From a bacterium (lineage in GTDB: Bacteria > Hydrothermota > Tepidihabitantia > Tepidihabitantales > Tepidihabitantaceae), in assembly GCA_035505375.1 (NCBI GenBank), contig DATJQV010000001.1, positions 1 through 48,322 on the forward strand: a DNA stretch of 48,322 bases, written 5' to 3'. Of the stretch, positions 7,475 through 16,141 are shown one piece after another; position 1 is the stretch's first letter, and every line of letters starts with the position of its first letter. The notes beneath the pieces are model-generated. The model was not told the DNA's origin and did no database searches. It worked only from the letters and a program-made list of their open reading frames with translations. The position numbers and the translations under genes are program-made.

Positions 7475-9982
7475 ATGAGAAGATTGTTCCTGGCCATCCT
7501 GTGCGCAACCTTGACCCCGGCTTCGGCTCTTCCCGGCCTCTCGGACACTATCAATATCAGAGAATGGCTGGTATGCGGGCCTTTCCCGGTCGGCACGCGC
7601 GAGGGCATCACCGGCGTGGTCGAGGACCCGCTGACCTTCCGGCCGTCTGAGGGCGATACGTATCGCTCGGCACTCGTCCAGGGCGGCATCACGACCTGCC
7701 GGAAAGTGACTGTTGACTCGGCGGGCTGGCTTGAGACGGACTATCAGAACGTGCGCTGGGACTCCCTGCAGAACTACTACGGCAATGTCGGCGTCGCCTG
7801 CGCCGGCTTCGCCTATGCCGAGTTCGATTGCCCGCAAGCTTGTCGCGCTATGGCGCTGGCGCCGAAGCTGGGCGGCTTCGTGCTCAATGGCCAGGGCTAT
7901 CTCGGCGACGTCTACGGCAACGGCTGGTTCCAGACCCCGGTGCAACTCGACTCCGGTCTTAATCGAGTGCTCTTGCGCATCTCCGGCTACGCTGACGAGC
8001 GGGTCCGGTTCCGACTCGTGCCGCCGGCCGCGCCGGTCACGGTAGTCGCAAAGGACATAACTACTCCCGACGTGGTCGCGGACTCCCCCCTTGTCAGTTG
8101 GCTGGGAGTGCCTTTGCTCAATTCAACCCCTGACCGGATTGACTCGGTCAGAATCAGCGTCTCGACCTTGACCGGAGACAAAATCGGGAATACGTTCATA
8201 CCGGACCTGCCGGGCCTCGGAACGATCAAGCCCGCCGTCCGCATAGCAGTTGCAGCGCGGCCGTTCGACACTACCGGCCTGCCACTCGTCATCGCCTGCA
8301 CCTCCAAGGTAGGCACGACGCTCGACACCATCAAACTGCGCATCCGGCGGCCGGAACAGTCCCGCAAAGTCTGCTATCTCTCCAGCGCCGACAGTTCCTG
8401 TCAGTACTACGCCGTCCTGTACCCGAAAGACTATGACCCCTCGAAGCGCTACGCGCTGATTCTCTCACTTCACGGCGCTGGCGTTGATGCAGCAGGCCAG
8501 GCTGATGCTTACCGACCCAAAGACTGGGCATTCGTCGTCGCGGCGACCAACCGCAGGCCGTTCGGGTTCGACTGGCAGGACTGGGGGCGGATTGACGCGC
8601 TGGATGTACTCGGCCAGGCACTTGCGAGCCTGCCGATTGACCGCGACCGGGTGCTTTTGACCGGCCACTCGATGGGCGGGCACGGCACGTGGCATGTGGG
8701 TCTGGCCCATTCGGACCTGTTTGCCGCCGCCGCTCCCGAAGCAGGCTGGCCCGACATCGACCTCTACGTCCCGACGTTCACACAGCGCACCGCTATCTTC
8801 GCCGACCCGGCCCAGGTTGCAATCCGCGACATGGCAATGCGACCGGACAACACTCCAGCCATGCTGGTGAATGCGCTGAATCTGCCGTTGTTCATGCTGC
8901 ACGGCGGCAATGACGACGACGTGCCGACCATCCACGGCCGCAACTTCGCCGAGTGGCTGAGAGAGCTAGGCTATCGCTTCACCTACAAGGAAGTCCCGAA
9001 CCGGCCGCACTGGTGGAGCTACGAAAACGGGCTGAGCTGCCTGGACGATACCGACCTCATGAACTTCCTCAAAGTACAGCGCCGCGACCCCGGCCCGCGC
9101 CACATCCGCTTCCGCACCGCCGACCTCGGCCAATCGAACCGCAGTTACTGGACAACTATTGAGCGCGTGCGCATCGTCGGCCGTGATGCTGACATCGAAG
9201 CCTGGGCCACTGACTCACTCATCTCGGTCAGGACGGTCAACGTCGCTCAGTTCAGCCTCGACCTTGCCGGAGCGCCGTTCTTCCCGGGCACGGTCATGAT
9301 TGAGGTCGACGGCATGCGGGTTGGCGCGAGGTACAGCCTGCCCGGAAGACTGACGTTCTGTGCCACCAGCCAGGGCTGGGTCGCCGGGGCGGCCCGTTAC
9401 TCGGCGCTTACGAAGACTCCGGAGCTGTACGGCCCTGCCAAGCAAGCAATGATGAAGCCGTTCCTCCTCGTGTACGGCACCAAGGACCCGAGCCTGACAC
9501 CGTTTCTTCGTCATTCGGCAACCCAGGAAGGACTGCGTTGGTGGCTGGTGGGAAACGGCACAACCCGGGTCGTGCCCGATACCGAGGTCACGTTCGAAGA
9601 CATCAAGCGGATGAACCTGGTGCTCTACGGCGGCCCGAGGGAAAACTCGGTAACAAGCAAGATCGCAGACCGCCTGCCCATTCGCGTAACCGCGGGCCGC
9701 ATGTCCCTGGGCAACAGCGACCTCGGCGACAGCCTCGCCGCCATGTTCGTCTATCCCAATCCGTTGAACCAGAACCGACTCGTGCTGGTGCGGATGGGAA
9801 CCGACGCGAACGACACCCGCTTGTCGCTGTTCTGGGGCGTGGCCTCGTCCGGCGCCGGGATCCCAGACTTCATGGTCTTCGACCGCTCAGTGCGCCAGTA
9901 CGGATGGGCCGGAGTCAGGGCCACAGGTTTCTTCGGCCCGGACTGGAATATCGATCCGGCATCAATGTACATGAAGGAATAG
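7475..9982 (+). CDS. Secreted alpha/beta-hydrolase (prolyl-oligopeptidase/esterase-like), 835 aa
   Basis: The N-terminus is a signal peptide (MRRLFLAILCATLTPASA). An N-terminal beta-rich part of about 290 residues precedes an alpha/beta-hydrolase domain. That domain has an oxyanion-hole LHGAG near residue 330 and the nucleophile elbow GHSMGG (Ser near 399). Candidate acid and base are the Asp run in GGNDDDVP and the His in PNRPHWW. The family includes depolymerase-like esterases and S9-type peptidases, and the substrate cannot be read from sequence. A C-terminal region of about 280 residues has no recognised motif. The gene ends at 9982, and ispE overlaps or abuts it. The start sits directly behind a promoter, so the mRNA is probably leaderless. 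Confidence 0.85.
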   Translation: MRRLFLAILCATLTPASALPGLSDTINIREWLVCGPFPVGTREGITGVVEDPLTFRPSEGDTYRSALVQGGITTCRKVTVDSAGWLETDYQNVRWDSLQNYYGNVGVACAGFAYAEFDCPQACRAMALAPKLGGFVLNGQGYLGDVYGNGWFQTPVQLDSGLNRVLLRISGYADERVRFRLVPPAAPVTVVAKDITTPDVVADSPLVSWLGVPLLNSTPDRIDSVRISVSTLTGDKIGNTFIPDLPGLGTIKPAVRIAVAARPFDTTGLPLVIACTSKVGTTLDTIKLRIRRPEQSRKVCYLSSADSSCQYYAVLYPKDYDPSKRYALILSLHGAGVDAAGQADAYRPKDWAFVVAATNRRPFGFDWQDWGRIDALDVLGQALASLPIDRDRVLLTGHSMGGHGTWHVGLAHSDLFAAAAPEAGWPDIDLYVPTFTQRTAIFADPAQVAIRDMAMRPDNTPAMLVNALNLPLFMLHGGNDDDVPTIHGRNFAEWLRELGYRFTYKEVPNRPHWWSYENGLSCLDDTDLMNFLKVQRRDPGPRHIRFRTADLGQSNRSYWTTIERVRIVGRDADIEAWATDSLISVRTVNVAQFSLDLAGAPFFPGTVMIEVDGMRVGARYSLPGRLTFCATSQGWVAGAARYSALTKTPELYGPAKQAMMKPFLLVYGTKDPSLTPFLRHSATQEGLRWWLVGNGTTRVVPDTEVTFEDIKRMNLVLYGGPRENSVTSKIADRLPIRVTAGRMSLGNSDLGDSLAAMFVYPNPLNQNRLVLVRMGTDANDTRLSLFWGVASSGAGIPDFMVFDRSVRQYGWAGVRATGFFGPDWNIDPASMYMKE

Positions 9983-10938
9983 GTCCTCCCATCGCCAATC
10001 GCATCGTCCTGTCCGCGCCGGCCAAGGTCAATCTCGGACTTTGGGTTGGCCGCAGACGTGCCGATGGCTTTCACGACATCGTGACCATCATCGCGCCCGT
10101 CACGCTCCATGACACGGTGATCATCAGAACAGCGCGGCGCGGCATAGACGTGAAGCCTTGGGATTCCAAAACCCAAACCGCAGACCGCTTCTACCCTCAC
10201 CCTTCCCTCCCCCTCAAGGGGGAGGGAACGAAAAGGAGGGGGTCGCAGGACGTTCCGTGGGATTCGCGGAATCTGGCCTACAAGGCCGCAGAGACATTCT
10301 TCCGGGCAGCCCGCATCAGCGCCGGTTGTCGTGTCCGCATCGCAAAGCGCATCCCGGTCGGAGGCGGACTCGGCGGCGGCTCTTCCGACGCCGCCACGGT
10401 GCTTCTTGGTTTGAACCGGGTATACGGCGTTCCCCTTGATGGACGCCGGCTCCGCAAGGCTGCCGCCGCATTGGGGAGCGACGTGCCGGCGTTCCTGCTG
10501 GACGGACCAAGCATCGCCCGCGGCCGCGGCGAAAGACTCCGCGGTATCCGGCTGCCGCGCATGAGCCTGTTGCTATGTTTCCCGGGTTACCCGGTGTCAA
10601 CGGCGTGGGCCTACGCCGAGCTTGACCGTCTGCGCCGGAACGGGCAAGCTTTGACACCACCAGTCATTTCGCCTAAGATACTACGCGCCGGTCTGCGGCG
10701 CAACGAATTGGACAAGGTCGCCGCACAACTCAGCAACAGCTTCGAGCCAGCGGTCTTCCGGCGATTTCCCGCACTCGACCGTGTCAAAGAGCTATTGCTT
10801 CGGCACGGAATGTTGGCGGCTTCTCTGTCTGGTTCCGGCAGTACGGTCTATGGCCTGGTTGGTACGAAAGGCTGGAAAGACCCGATGGCCGCCCTGGCCC
10901 GGAATGGATTCCACTGCGTCAAAACCAGCACCATCTAG
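9904..10938 (+). CDS. ispE: 4-diphosphocytidyl-2-C-methyl-D-erythritol kinase
   Basis: This GHMP-family kinase phosphorylates CDP-ME in the MEP isoprenoid pathway. Visible motifs are the N-terminal PAKVNLGL, the ATP-binding loop PVGGGLGGGSSDAA and the C-terminal SGSGSTVYGL. The start is uncertain. Homology begins only near 10003, and no ATG, GTG or TTG occurs in frame between 9907 and that point. ATG 9904 would add about 33 residues and overlap the esterase by 79 bp. A rare start (ATA 9979 or ATC 9991, behind AAGGA at 9973) is the alternative. Roughly 25 residues of repeat-derived sequence (YPHPSLPLKGEG) sit in frame in the middle of the N-terminal domain. Confidence 0.85.
   Translation: MGRSQGHRFLRPGLEYRSGINVHEGIGPPIANRIVLSAPAKVNLGLWVGRRRADGFHDIVTIIAPVTLHDTVIIRTARRGIDVKPWDSKTQTADRFYPHPSLPLKGEGTKRRGSQDVPWDSRNLAYKAAETFFRAARISAGCRVRIAKRIPVGGGLGGGSSDAATVLLGLNRVYGVPLDGRRLRKAAAALGSDVPAFLLDGPSIARGRGERLRGIRLPRMSLLLCFPGYPVSTAWAYAELDRLRRNGQALTPPVISPKILRAGLRRNELDKVAAQLSNSFEPAVFRRFPALDRVKELLLRHGMLAASLSGSGSTVYGLVGTKGWKDPMAALARNGFHCVKTSTI
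10203..10228. repeat. Palindromic element inside ispE
   Basis: Two perfect 12-bp arms (10203-10214 and 10217-10228) flank a 2-nt centre. The element belongs to the same C/G-rich CCCTC...GAGGG family as the intergenic copies at 25047-25104 and 40740-40782. Here it is translated as part of IspE without breaking the frame. Confidence 0.75.
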
Positions 10939-10943
10939 ACCAA

Positions 10944-11010
10944 TGCCGAAGGACGAACGCCGAATGCCGAACAGCCGCAACCCGGTTCGACGCTCGGAGT
11001 TCGCACTTCG
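10944..11010. repeat. Word-repeat stretch upstream of tRNA-Gln
   Basis: Short words built on GAACGCCGAATGCCGAA and CGGAGTTCGCACTTCGAAG follow each other between ispE and the tRNA. Similar strings occur at 14521-14551 and 21508-21660. No coding potential is apparent. Confidence 0.5.
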
Positions 11011-11020
11011 AAGTTTCCTT

Positions 11021-11092
11021 TGGGGCGTCGTTCAACTGGCAGGACCCAGGACTTTGGATCCTGTTATGAAGGTTCGATTCCTTCCGCCCCAG
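11021..11092 (+). tRNA. tRNA-Gln (anticodon TTG)
   Basis: A complete cloverleaf can be drawn. The acceptor arm is TGGGGCG/CGCCCCA, the D arm GTTC...GGAC, the anticodon stem CAGGA/TCCTG with loop CTTTGGA (anticodon TTG), and the T arm GAAGG-TTCGATT-CCTTC. The discriminator is G at 11092 and CCA is not encoded. A U1-A72 end pair is typical for tRNA-Gln. Confidence 0.93.
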
Positions 11093-11135
11093 CATATCTA
11101 GCCCGGCCCGCGGGCCGGTAGGCGAGCGAGGTAAT

Positions 11136-12077
11136 ATGCAAGGTCAGCTCAAAATCTTCTCCGGCCGGGCCAATGCGCCCCTGGCCATGAACATCTGCGA
11201 GCACCTCAGCATCAAGCCGGGCGATGCCGAGGTGAGGACGTTCGCGGATGGTGAAATCCGCGTCAACATCCGGGAGAGCGTCCGCGGCAGCGATGCCTTC
11301 GTCATCCAGTCGACGCAGCCGCCGGCCGACAACCTGCTCGAACTGCTGCTGATGATCGATGCGCTCCGGCGCGCGTCGGCCGAACGAATCACGGCGGTAA
11401 TCCCCTACTTCGGCTACGCTCGGCAGGACCGCAAGGATAAACCCCGCGTGCCGATTTCGGCCAAGCTCGTCGCCAACCTGATTGAGCGGGCCGGTGCTGA
11501 CCGGGTACTGACGATGGAACTTCACGCCGAGCAGATCCAGGGCTTCTTCGACATCCCGGTTGACCACCTTTACTCGACGCCGGTCCTGGTCGATTTCTTC
11601 CTCAAACGGGGAGTCGAAGGCTGCACGGTCGTCGCGCCCGATACCGGCCGGGCCAACCGGGCCCGCGGTTTCGCCCAGCGGCTGATGGAGAACATGCCCC
11701 TGGCGGTCATCGACAAGCGTCGTTCTGAACCGAACAAGGCGGCGGTCATGAACGTCGTCGGCGAGGTAGAAGGCCTGGACGCGATAATCTTCGACGACAT
11801 GGTCGACACCGGCGGGACGCTGATCAAGGCCGCTCGCGCGCTACTGAAACACAAGGCCCGGTCGGTGATGGCCGTGGCCACCCACGCTGTCCTCTCCGGG
11901 GACGCGGTCCAGAAGATCCAGAAATCGCCGCTGGATGAGATGATCGTCACCGACACGCTGCCGCTGCCCCGCAAGAAGCTAATCAAGAAGATACGAGTGC
12001 TGCCCGTCGCGTCGTTGTTCGCGGATACAATCCTCCGCACCCACCGCAGCGAGTCGGTCAGCTCATTATTCATGTAG
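11136..12077 (+). CDS. prs: Ribose-phosphate pyrophosphokinase
   Basis: The 313-aa enzyme makes PRPP from ribose 5-phosphate and ATP, feeding purine, pyrimidine, His and Trp synthesis. It is of normal length. It shows the family signatures FADGEIRVNI near the N-terminus, YFGYARQDRK (catalytic loop region) and the PRPP-binding loop DDMVDTGGT near residues 220-230. ATG 11136 follows GAGG at close spacing. It is the first gene of a run with rplY, pth and ychF, an order common in bacteria. The purC and purE genes elsewhere in the window use the same PRPP pool. Confidence 0.96.
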   Translation: MQGQLKIFSGRANAPLAMNICEHLSIKPGDAEVRTFADGEIRVNIRESVRGSDAFVIQSTQPPADNLLELLLMIDALRRASAERITAVIPYFGYARQDRKDKPRVPISAKLVANLIERAGADRVLTMELHAEQIQGFFDIPVDHLYSTPVLVDFFLKRGVEGCTVVAPDTGRANRARGFAQRLMENMPLAVIDKRRSEPNKAAVMNVVGEVEGLDAIIFDDMVDTGGTLIKAARALLKHKARSVMAVATHAVLSGDAVQKIQKSPLDEMIVTDTLPLPRKKLIKKIRVLPVASLFADTILRTHRSESVSSLFM

Positions 12078-12085
12078 AGGAGAAC

Positions 12086-12844
12086 ATGGCATATACAGTC
12101 AAAGCAACACAACGCACCGACACAGGCAAGGGCAAGGTCGGCCGGCTCCGCCGTAGCGGAACTCTACCGGCGGTGATGTATGGGCACGGCGAACCGTCGC
12201 TCATCCTCGCGCTGTCGACGCAGGAATTCAACCGGCTGCTCGACCTCATCCAGGGCCACAGCCCGATTGTCGACGTCGAGGTCGAGGGCCAGCCCGCACA
12301 GAAGTGCGTAATCAAAACGCTCCAGCGTAACCCGATAACCGGTGGGCTCCTGCACGTCGATTTTCAAAAGGTCCATCCCGGCGAGAAGATTACGATGAAC
12401 GTGCCGGTCATCGTCCACGGCTCTGCCGATGGAGTGAAACAGGGCGGCATGCTCGACCACGTGCTGCGGCAAGTGCCGATCCGCGCCTCAATTGACGCGA
12501 TTCCCGAGCGCTTCGAGATCGACGTCACCAATCTCAAGATCGGCCACAGCATTCACATCAAGGACCTGGGCCGTCCCGACCTTGAGTATACGCTGCCCCT
12601 CGACTCGCCGATTGTCGCGGTGCTCACACCGCGGAAGCTGACCGAGGAACCGACTGCGGCCGAGGCTGCGGCGGCTGCCGAGGCCGGACCGGCCGAGCCT
12701 GAAGTCATCACCGAGAAGAAGCCGACCGAGGAAGAGGCTGAGGGTGAGGATGAAAAGGGCAAGGGCAAGGCCAAGGCCAAGACCGAAGCCAAGGGCGAGA
12801 AGAAGGAAGAGAAGAAAGAAGAGAAGAAGAAGGACAAGAAGTAG
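12086..12844 (+). CDS. rplY: 50S ribosomal protein bL25 (TL5/CTC type) with long Lys/Glu tail
   Basis: The 252-aa protein binds 5S rRNA. It has the N-terminal L25 domain (residues 1-90) and the second beta domain of the long TL5/CTC form (to about 190). Beyond that comes an acidic, Ala/Glu-rich linker and a tail of alternating Lys and Glu (last ~40 residues), longer than in most homologues. ATG 12086 is preceded by AGAGGAG and lies 8 bp after prs. The stop (12842-12844) is followed within 5 nt by the pth start, suggesting translational coupling. Confidence 0.94.
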   Translation: MAYTVKATQRTDTGKGKVGRLRRSGTLPAVMYGHGEPSLILALSTQEFNRLLDLIQGHSPIVDVEVEGQPAQKCVIKTLQRNPITGGLLHVDFQKVHPGEKITMNVPVIVHGSADGVKQGGMLDHVLRQVPIRASIDAIPERFEIDVTNLKIGHSIHIKDLGRPDLEYTLPLDSPIVAVLTPRKLTEEPTAAEAAAAAEAGPAEPEVITEKKPTEEEAEGEDEKGKGKAKAKTEAKGEKKEEKKEEKKKDKK

Positions 12845-12848
12845 GCCG

Positions 12849-13424
12849 GTGACCATCTTCGGACTGGGTAATCCGGGCCCCCGCTATGCGCCCACGCGTC
12901 ACAACGTCGGATTCATGGTTGTGGACACGCTTGCGGCAAGGCTCGGATTCCGGTTCCGGATGTTCACTGACCGGGAAGTGGCAGGCCGGCAATTCGCCGG
13001 TGACCAGTTGGTGCTGGTTAAGCCCCTCTTGTACATGAACGAATCGGGCGTCGTTGTTCGGAAGCAGCTCGAGCGAAAACCCGGCGACATGCTGGTAGTC
13101 TGCGACGACATGGCTCTGCCGTTCGGCCGGCTCCGTCTGCGTCCGGCCGGCTCGGACGGCGGCCACAACGGCCTCGGCTCGATCATGTCGCACCTTGGCC
13201 GCAGCGACTTCCCGCGCCTGCGTATCGGCATCGACGCCCCGGCCCGGAGCAGCGACGGCGCCGACTATGTGCTCGATCCGTTTCCGAAAGAGCAGGAGGC
13301 CTTGCTTCCCGAGGTCCTTGCGCGTGCCGCGGATGCCTGCATCGCCGTCGTCACCCAAGGGCTCGAACGGGCTATGAACCGCTTCAACCCGCCGAGGGAC
13401 ATGACTGAAACGTCGGACGTTTAG
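12849..13424 (+). CDS. pth: Peptidyl-tRNA hydrolase
   Basis: The 191-aa enzyme recycles peptidyl-tRNA dropped from ribosomes. Family motifs are clear: FGLGNPGPRYAPTRHNVGF at the N-terminus (Asn and the catalytic His), KPLLYMNESG, and VCDDMALPFG with the conserved Asp. I chose GTG 12849, which gives the usual V-T-I-F-G-L-G-N-P start. The frame is open further upstream, but that part translates the rplY tail in another frame. The location right behind rplY matches the common rplY-pth pair. Confidence 0.95.
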   Translation: MTIFGLGNPGPRYAPTRHNVGFMVVDTLAARLGFRFRMFTDREVAGRQFAGDQLVLVKPLLYMNESGVVVRKQLERKPGDMLVVCDDMALPFGRLRLRPAGSDGGHNGLGSIMSHLGRSDFPRLRIGIDAPARSSDGADYVLDPFPKEQEALLPEVLARAADACIAVVTQGLERAMNRFNPPRDMTETSDV

Positions 13425-13453
13425 GATCGTGTCTTGAACACAAGGAAGACGCC

Positions 13454-14503
13454 ATGAAGGTCGGGCTCGTCGGCCTGCCGAACGTCGGCAAGTCATCGCT
13501 CTTCAACCTGCTTACCGCGGGCAGCGCGAAGGTTGACATCTACCCGTTTACCACCATCGAGCAGAACGTCGGAGTCGTACTGGTCCCTGACGAGCGACTG
13601 GAGCGCATCGCTCAGATACTGAAACCGGAAAAGGCGACTCCCGCACACATCGAGTTCGTGGACATAGCCGGACTGGTCAAGGGCGCGAGCACCGGCGAGG
13701 GACTCGGCAACAAGTTCCTCGGCCACATCCGCGAAGCCGACCTCATCCTCCACATCGTGCGCGCATTCTCGGCCGGCAACATCCCCCATGTGCTTGACAC
13801 CGTGGATCCGGACCGCGACGCGGCAATCGTGGAGGCCGAGCTGGCGATAGCCGACCTCGCGATTGTCGAGAAGCGACTGGAGCACGTGCGCAAGGAACCG
13901 AAGACGCCGGAACAATCACTCCTGCTCGAAGCCCTTGAGAAGCTCCACTCGGCCCTGGTCCGGGGCGAGCGAACGGCGCTGAGTCCGGAACAGAGCCGCG
14001 CCACGCGCGAACTCGGGCTCATCCTGACCAAGCCGGTCATCTACGCCGTAAACTGCTCGGACACCGAACCGGCCGACCCGTCGCGGTTTCCGCAGACTGC
14101 GGCGAAGACCAACCTGCTGTTCTCTGCAGCGCTTGAGGCCGGCATGGGCGACTTCGCCGAGCCGGACCGCGTTGAACTGCGCCGTTCATTGAACTTGGCC
14201 GCAGAAGGCCCGTCCGGCATCGTCGCCTGCTGTTTCGAGGCGCTCAACCTCATCCGGTTCTACACCATCAAGGGCACGGAGTCACGGGCATGGGCCGCGC
14301 CGGCCGGCACGACCGCAATCGAGGCCGCGTTCATGATCCACACCGACATCGGCAACGGTTTCATCAAGGCCGAGGCAATCAACTATCGTGACTTGGTCGC
14401 GTGCGGCGCCTTCCACGTCTGCCGCGACAAAGGCCATGTCAAAGTCGAAGGTAAGACCTACGTCGTACAGGACGGCGACGTCCTGCTCATCAAGTTCCGC
14501 TAG
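13454..14503 (+). CDS. ychF: Ribosome-binding ATPase YchF/OLA1
   Basis: The 349-aa P-loop protein has G1 GLPNVGKSS at its very N-terminus, the G3-like DIAGLVKGAS and the atypical NCSD-type G4 region that gives YchF ATP over GTP preference. A coiled-coil insertion occupies about residues 125-200. The C-terminal TGS domain ends in VVQDGDVLLIKFR. It is slightly shorter than the usual ~363 aa. An AAGGA ribosome site precedes ATG 13454. It follows pth by 29 bp. Confidence 0.95.
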   Translation: MKVGLVGLPNVGKSSLFNLLTAGSAKVDIYPFTTIEQNVGVVLVPDERLERIAQILKPEKATPAHIEFVDIAGLVKGASTGEGLGNKFLGHIREADLILHIVRAFSAGNIPHVLDTVDPDRDAAIVEAELAIADLAIVEKRLEHVRKEPKTPEQSLLLEALEKLHSALVRGERTALSPEQSRATRELGLILTKPVIYAVNCSDTEPADPSRFPQTAAKTNLLFSAALEAGMGDFAEPDRVELRRSLNLAAEGPSGIVACCFEALNLIRFYTIKGTESRAWAAPAGTTAIEAAFMIHTDIGNGFIKAEAINYRDLVACGAFHVCRDKGHVKVEGKTYVVQDGDVLLIKFR

Positions 14504-14520
14504 GATGCAGACTGGATACA

Positions 14521-14551
14521 TTCGCCAATCGTCAATCGTAAATCGTCAATT
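14521..14551. repeat. Word repeat upstream of rpsF
   Basis: Overlapping words CAATCGTCAATCGTAAATCG and variants fill the short ychF-rpsF gap. They are of the same style as the 21508-21660 and 25111-25147 stretches. Confidence 0.55.
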
Positions 14552-14566
14552 ACCACAGGAGGAAGT

Positions 14567-14920
14567 TTGAATAACTACGAGCTCGCGATGATCGTCAGTC
14601 CGGACCTGGCCGAGAAGGACGTACAGAAACTCGCCCAGGACTCCAAGGAACTGCTGGCAGCCAGCGGCGCAACCGCTGTCTCAGACGAACAGGTCGAGCG
14701 CCGGGCGCTGGCCTACCCCATCAAGAAGCACAACGAGGCCAACTACGTCTATGTCAACTTCTCGGGCCCGCCGACTATCCCGGAGAAGTTCCGCTACGAG
14801 ATGCGGCACCGCGAAGGCCTGATGCGCATGGCGTTCGTATGTAGGCCGGTTCCCAAGCCAGCGCTGGAAGTATCCCCTGCCACCCCGCCGGAGCCGCAAC
14901 CCGAGGCGCCCAATGTCTGA
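14567..14920 (+). CDS. rpsF: 30S ribosomal protein bS6
   Basis: The 117-aa protein opens with the typical NNYELAMIVSPDL and has the central RRALAYPIKKHNEANYVYVNF segment and the RYEMRHREGLMRMAF helix. The start codon is TTG 14567, supported by a strong AGGAGG at 14557-14562 and by the family N-terminus; no ATG fits. The C-terminal ~20 residues are Pro/Glu-rich. The last 8 bp overlap ssb. The usual downstream rpsR and rplI are missing. Confidence 0.94.
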   Translation: MNNYELAMIVSPDLAEKDVQKLAQDSKELLAASGATAVSDEQVERRALAYPIKKHNEANYVYVNFSGPPTIPEKFRYEMRHREGLMRMAFVCRPVPKPALEVSPATPPEPQPEAPNV

Positions 14921-15380
14921 GACCGAGCGCGGCGGTCAACGTACCCCGGGCACCCCGATAAGACTGGGGAACCTGAACGTCGTAATCCTGCTGGGCCGGG
15001 TCACGATGGACCCAGACCTGCGCTACACTCCATCGGGCGCCGCTGTACTTGGCTTCCGAATCGCCGTGGACCGCGTCTGGCGCGACAAGGCGACCGACGA
15101 ATGGAAACGCGAAGCCTCGTTCTTCCAGGTGAACCTCTGGGGCCAGAGCGCGGAACGGCTGAGCAAGACGATGAGAAAGGGTTCTGCGGTCCTGGTTGAA
15201 GGCCAGCTCCGCAGCCGCTCCTGGGAAGGCAAAGACGGCGAGAAGAAATATGCGGTCGAGATCCACTCGTCAAGAACTCAGGTGCTTGACAAGCCCGATT
15301 TCGCTCCTGGGACGGGACCGGGGCCGGTTGATGAAGAACCGGACATCCCCAAGGACCAACTGGACGACATCCCGTTCTAG
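14913..15380 (+). CDS. ssb: Single-stranded DNA-binding protein
   Basis: The 155-aa protein has one OB fold (about residues 20-125: NLNVVILLGRVTMDPDLRY, FFQVNLWGQSAERLSK, VEGQLRSRSW). A short linker leads to the acidic tip DDIPF that recruits repair and replication partners. It overlaps the end of rpsF by 8 bp and is followed by a clear terminator, so it closes the prs-ssb gene run. Confidence 0.95.
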   Translation: MSETERGGQRTPGTPIRLGNLNVVILLGRVTMDPDLRYTPSGAAVLGFRIAVDRVWRDKATDEWKREASFFQVNLWGQSAERLSKTMRKGSAVLVEGQLRSRSWEGKDGEKKYAVEIHSSRTQVLDKPDFAPGTGPGPVDEEPDIPKDQLDDIPF

Positions 15381-15405
15381 TCAGGTCGCGCGCGGAGACT
15401 AGCGG

Positions 15406-15440
15406 CCGGTCGGGGCATCAAAACCCCGGCCGGTTCTTTC
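15406..15440 (+). terminator. Intrinsic terminator after ssb
   Basis: A 10-bp stem (15406-15415 and 15424-15433, one G-U pair) with an 8-nt loop is followed by TTCTTTC. It lies between the convergent ssb and PASTA-TonB genes and may act on both. Confidence 0.8.
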
Positions 15441-15464
15441 ATGGATCTCTCAGCCTGCCGGCGA

Positions 15465-16136
15465 TTACGGCGGTTCGCTTGCGTCCCGGGGCGGCTCCGG
15501 TACCGGCAGAGCGTCGTCTTCCTTGAACCGGAAGTGGTACGGCATTGGGAACCAGACCCTGACCTGCCGCCCGTAGTTTTCGGCCGGAGAGAACGACGCC
15601 CGTAGCGCGGTCGCGCAAGCCGCGGAATCGGCCGCCTGATAGCCGGAGGTGCCCGCGATTCGAGCCGCGAGTACGGCACCATCGAAGTCCACTAGCGCTT
15701 CCACGTAAGCAATCCCGCTGAAGCTGTACTTCTTCAACTCGGCCGGGTAAGCGGCCGGCCTAACGACGATTGGCTGAGGCGGTTTCTGCACCTTGTAAAA
15801 GCTGACCGCGTCCTCAAAGTCACCCAATAGTGGAATCACCGATGGATTCCAATACTGCAGCATACCCGGATGGTTAAACCTGAGCACAATCGTGTCACCC
15901 GCCTTGGCCATCGCGTCGGATTCCGGTTCCTGCGACGCCACGACGAAAAGCGGCACCCTGGATGTGTCGACCTCTACCTGCTCGAACCGTGACACGAGAC
16001 CAAGTCTCCGGAGCGCACGATGCGCATGGTATACGTCCTTGCCGACCAGAGCGGGCACCGACAGAGAATCAGCCCCGGCGGTCATGGAAACAGCCGCCAG
16101 CACCGGGAGCAGCATACTCACGACTCTCTGGCTCAC
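15465..16136 (-). CDS. Exported PASTA plus TonB-C-terminal-domain protein
   Basis: The 223-aa protein starts at GTG 16136 with a signal peptide (VVSMLLPVLAAVSMTAGA). Residues about 24-95 form a PASTA-like domain (VPALVGKDVYHAHRALRRLG). Residues about 110-215 form a TonB-type C-terminal domain (FSGIAYVEALVDFDGAV, ATALRASFSPAENYGRQVRV). PASTA domains usually bind peptidoglycan or beta-lactams, and TonB C-domains contact outer-membrane receptors. The pair without a membrane anchor suggests a periplasmic bridging or scaffold role (inference). A perfect TTGACA -35 element upstream positions transcription close to the GTG. Confidence 0.75.
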   Translation of the reverse strand: MSQRVVSMLLPVLAAVSMTAGADSLSVPALVGKDVYHAHRALRRLGLVSRFEQVEVDTSRVPLFVVASQEPESDAMAKAGDTIVLRFNHPGMLQYWNPSVIPLLGDFEDAVSFYKVQKPPQPIVVRPAAYPAELKKYSFSGIAYVEALVDFDGAVLAARIAGTSGYQAADSAACATALRASFSPAENYGRQVRVWFPMPYHFRFKEDDALPVPEPPRDASEPP

Positions 16137-16141
16137 GATTG

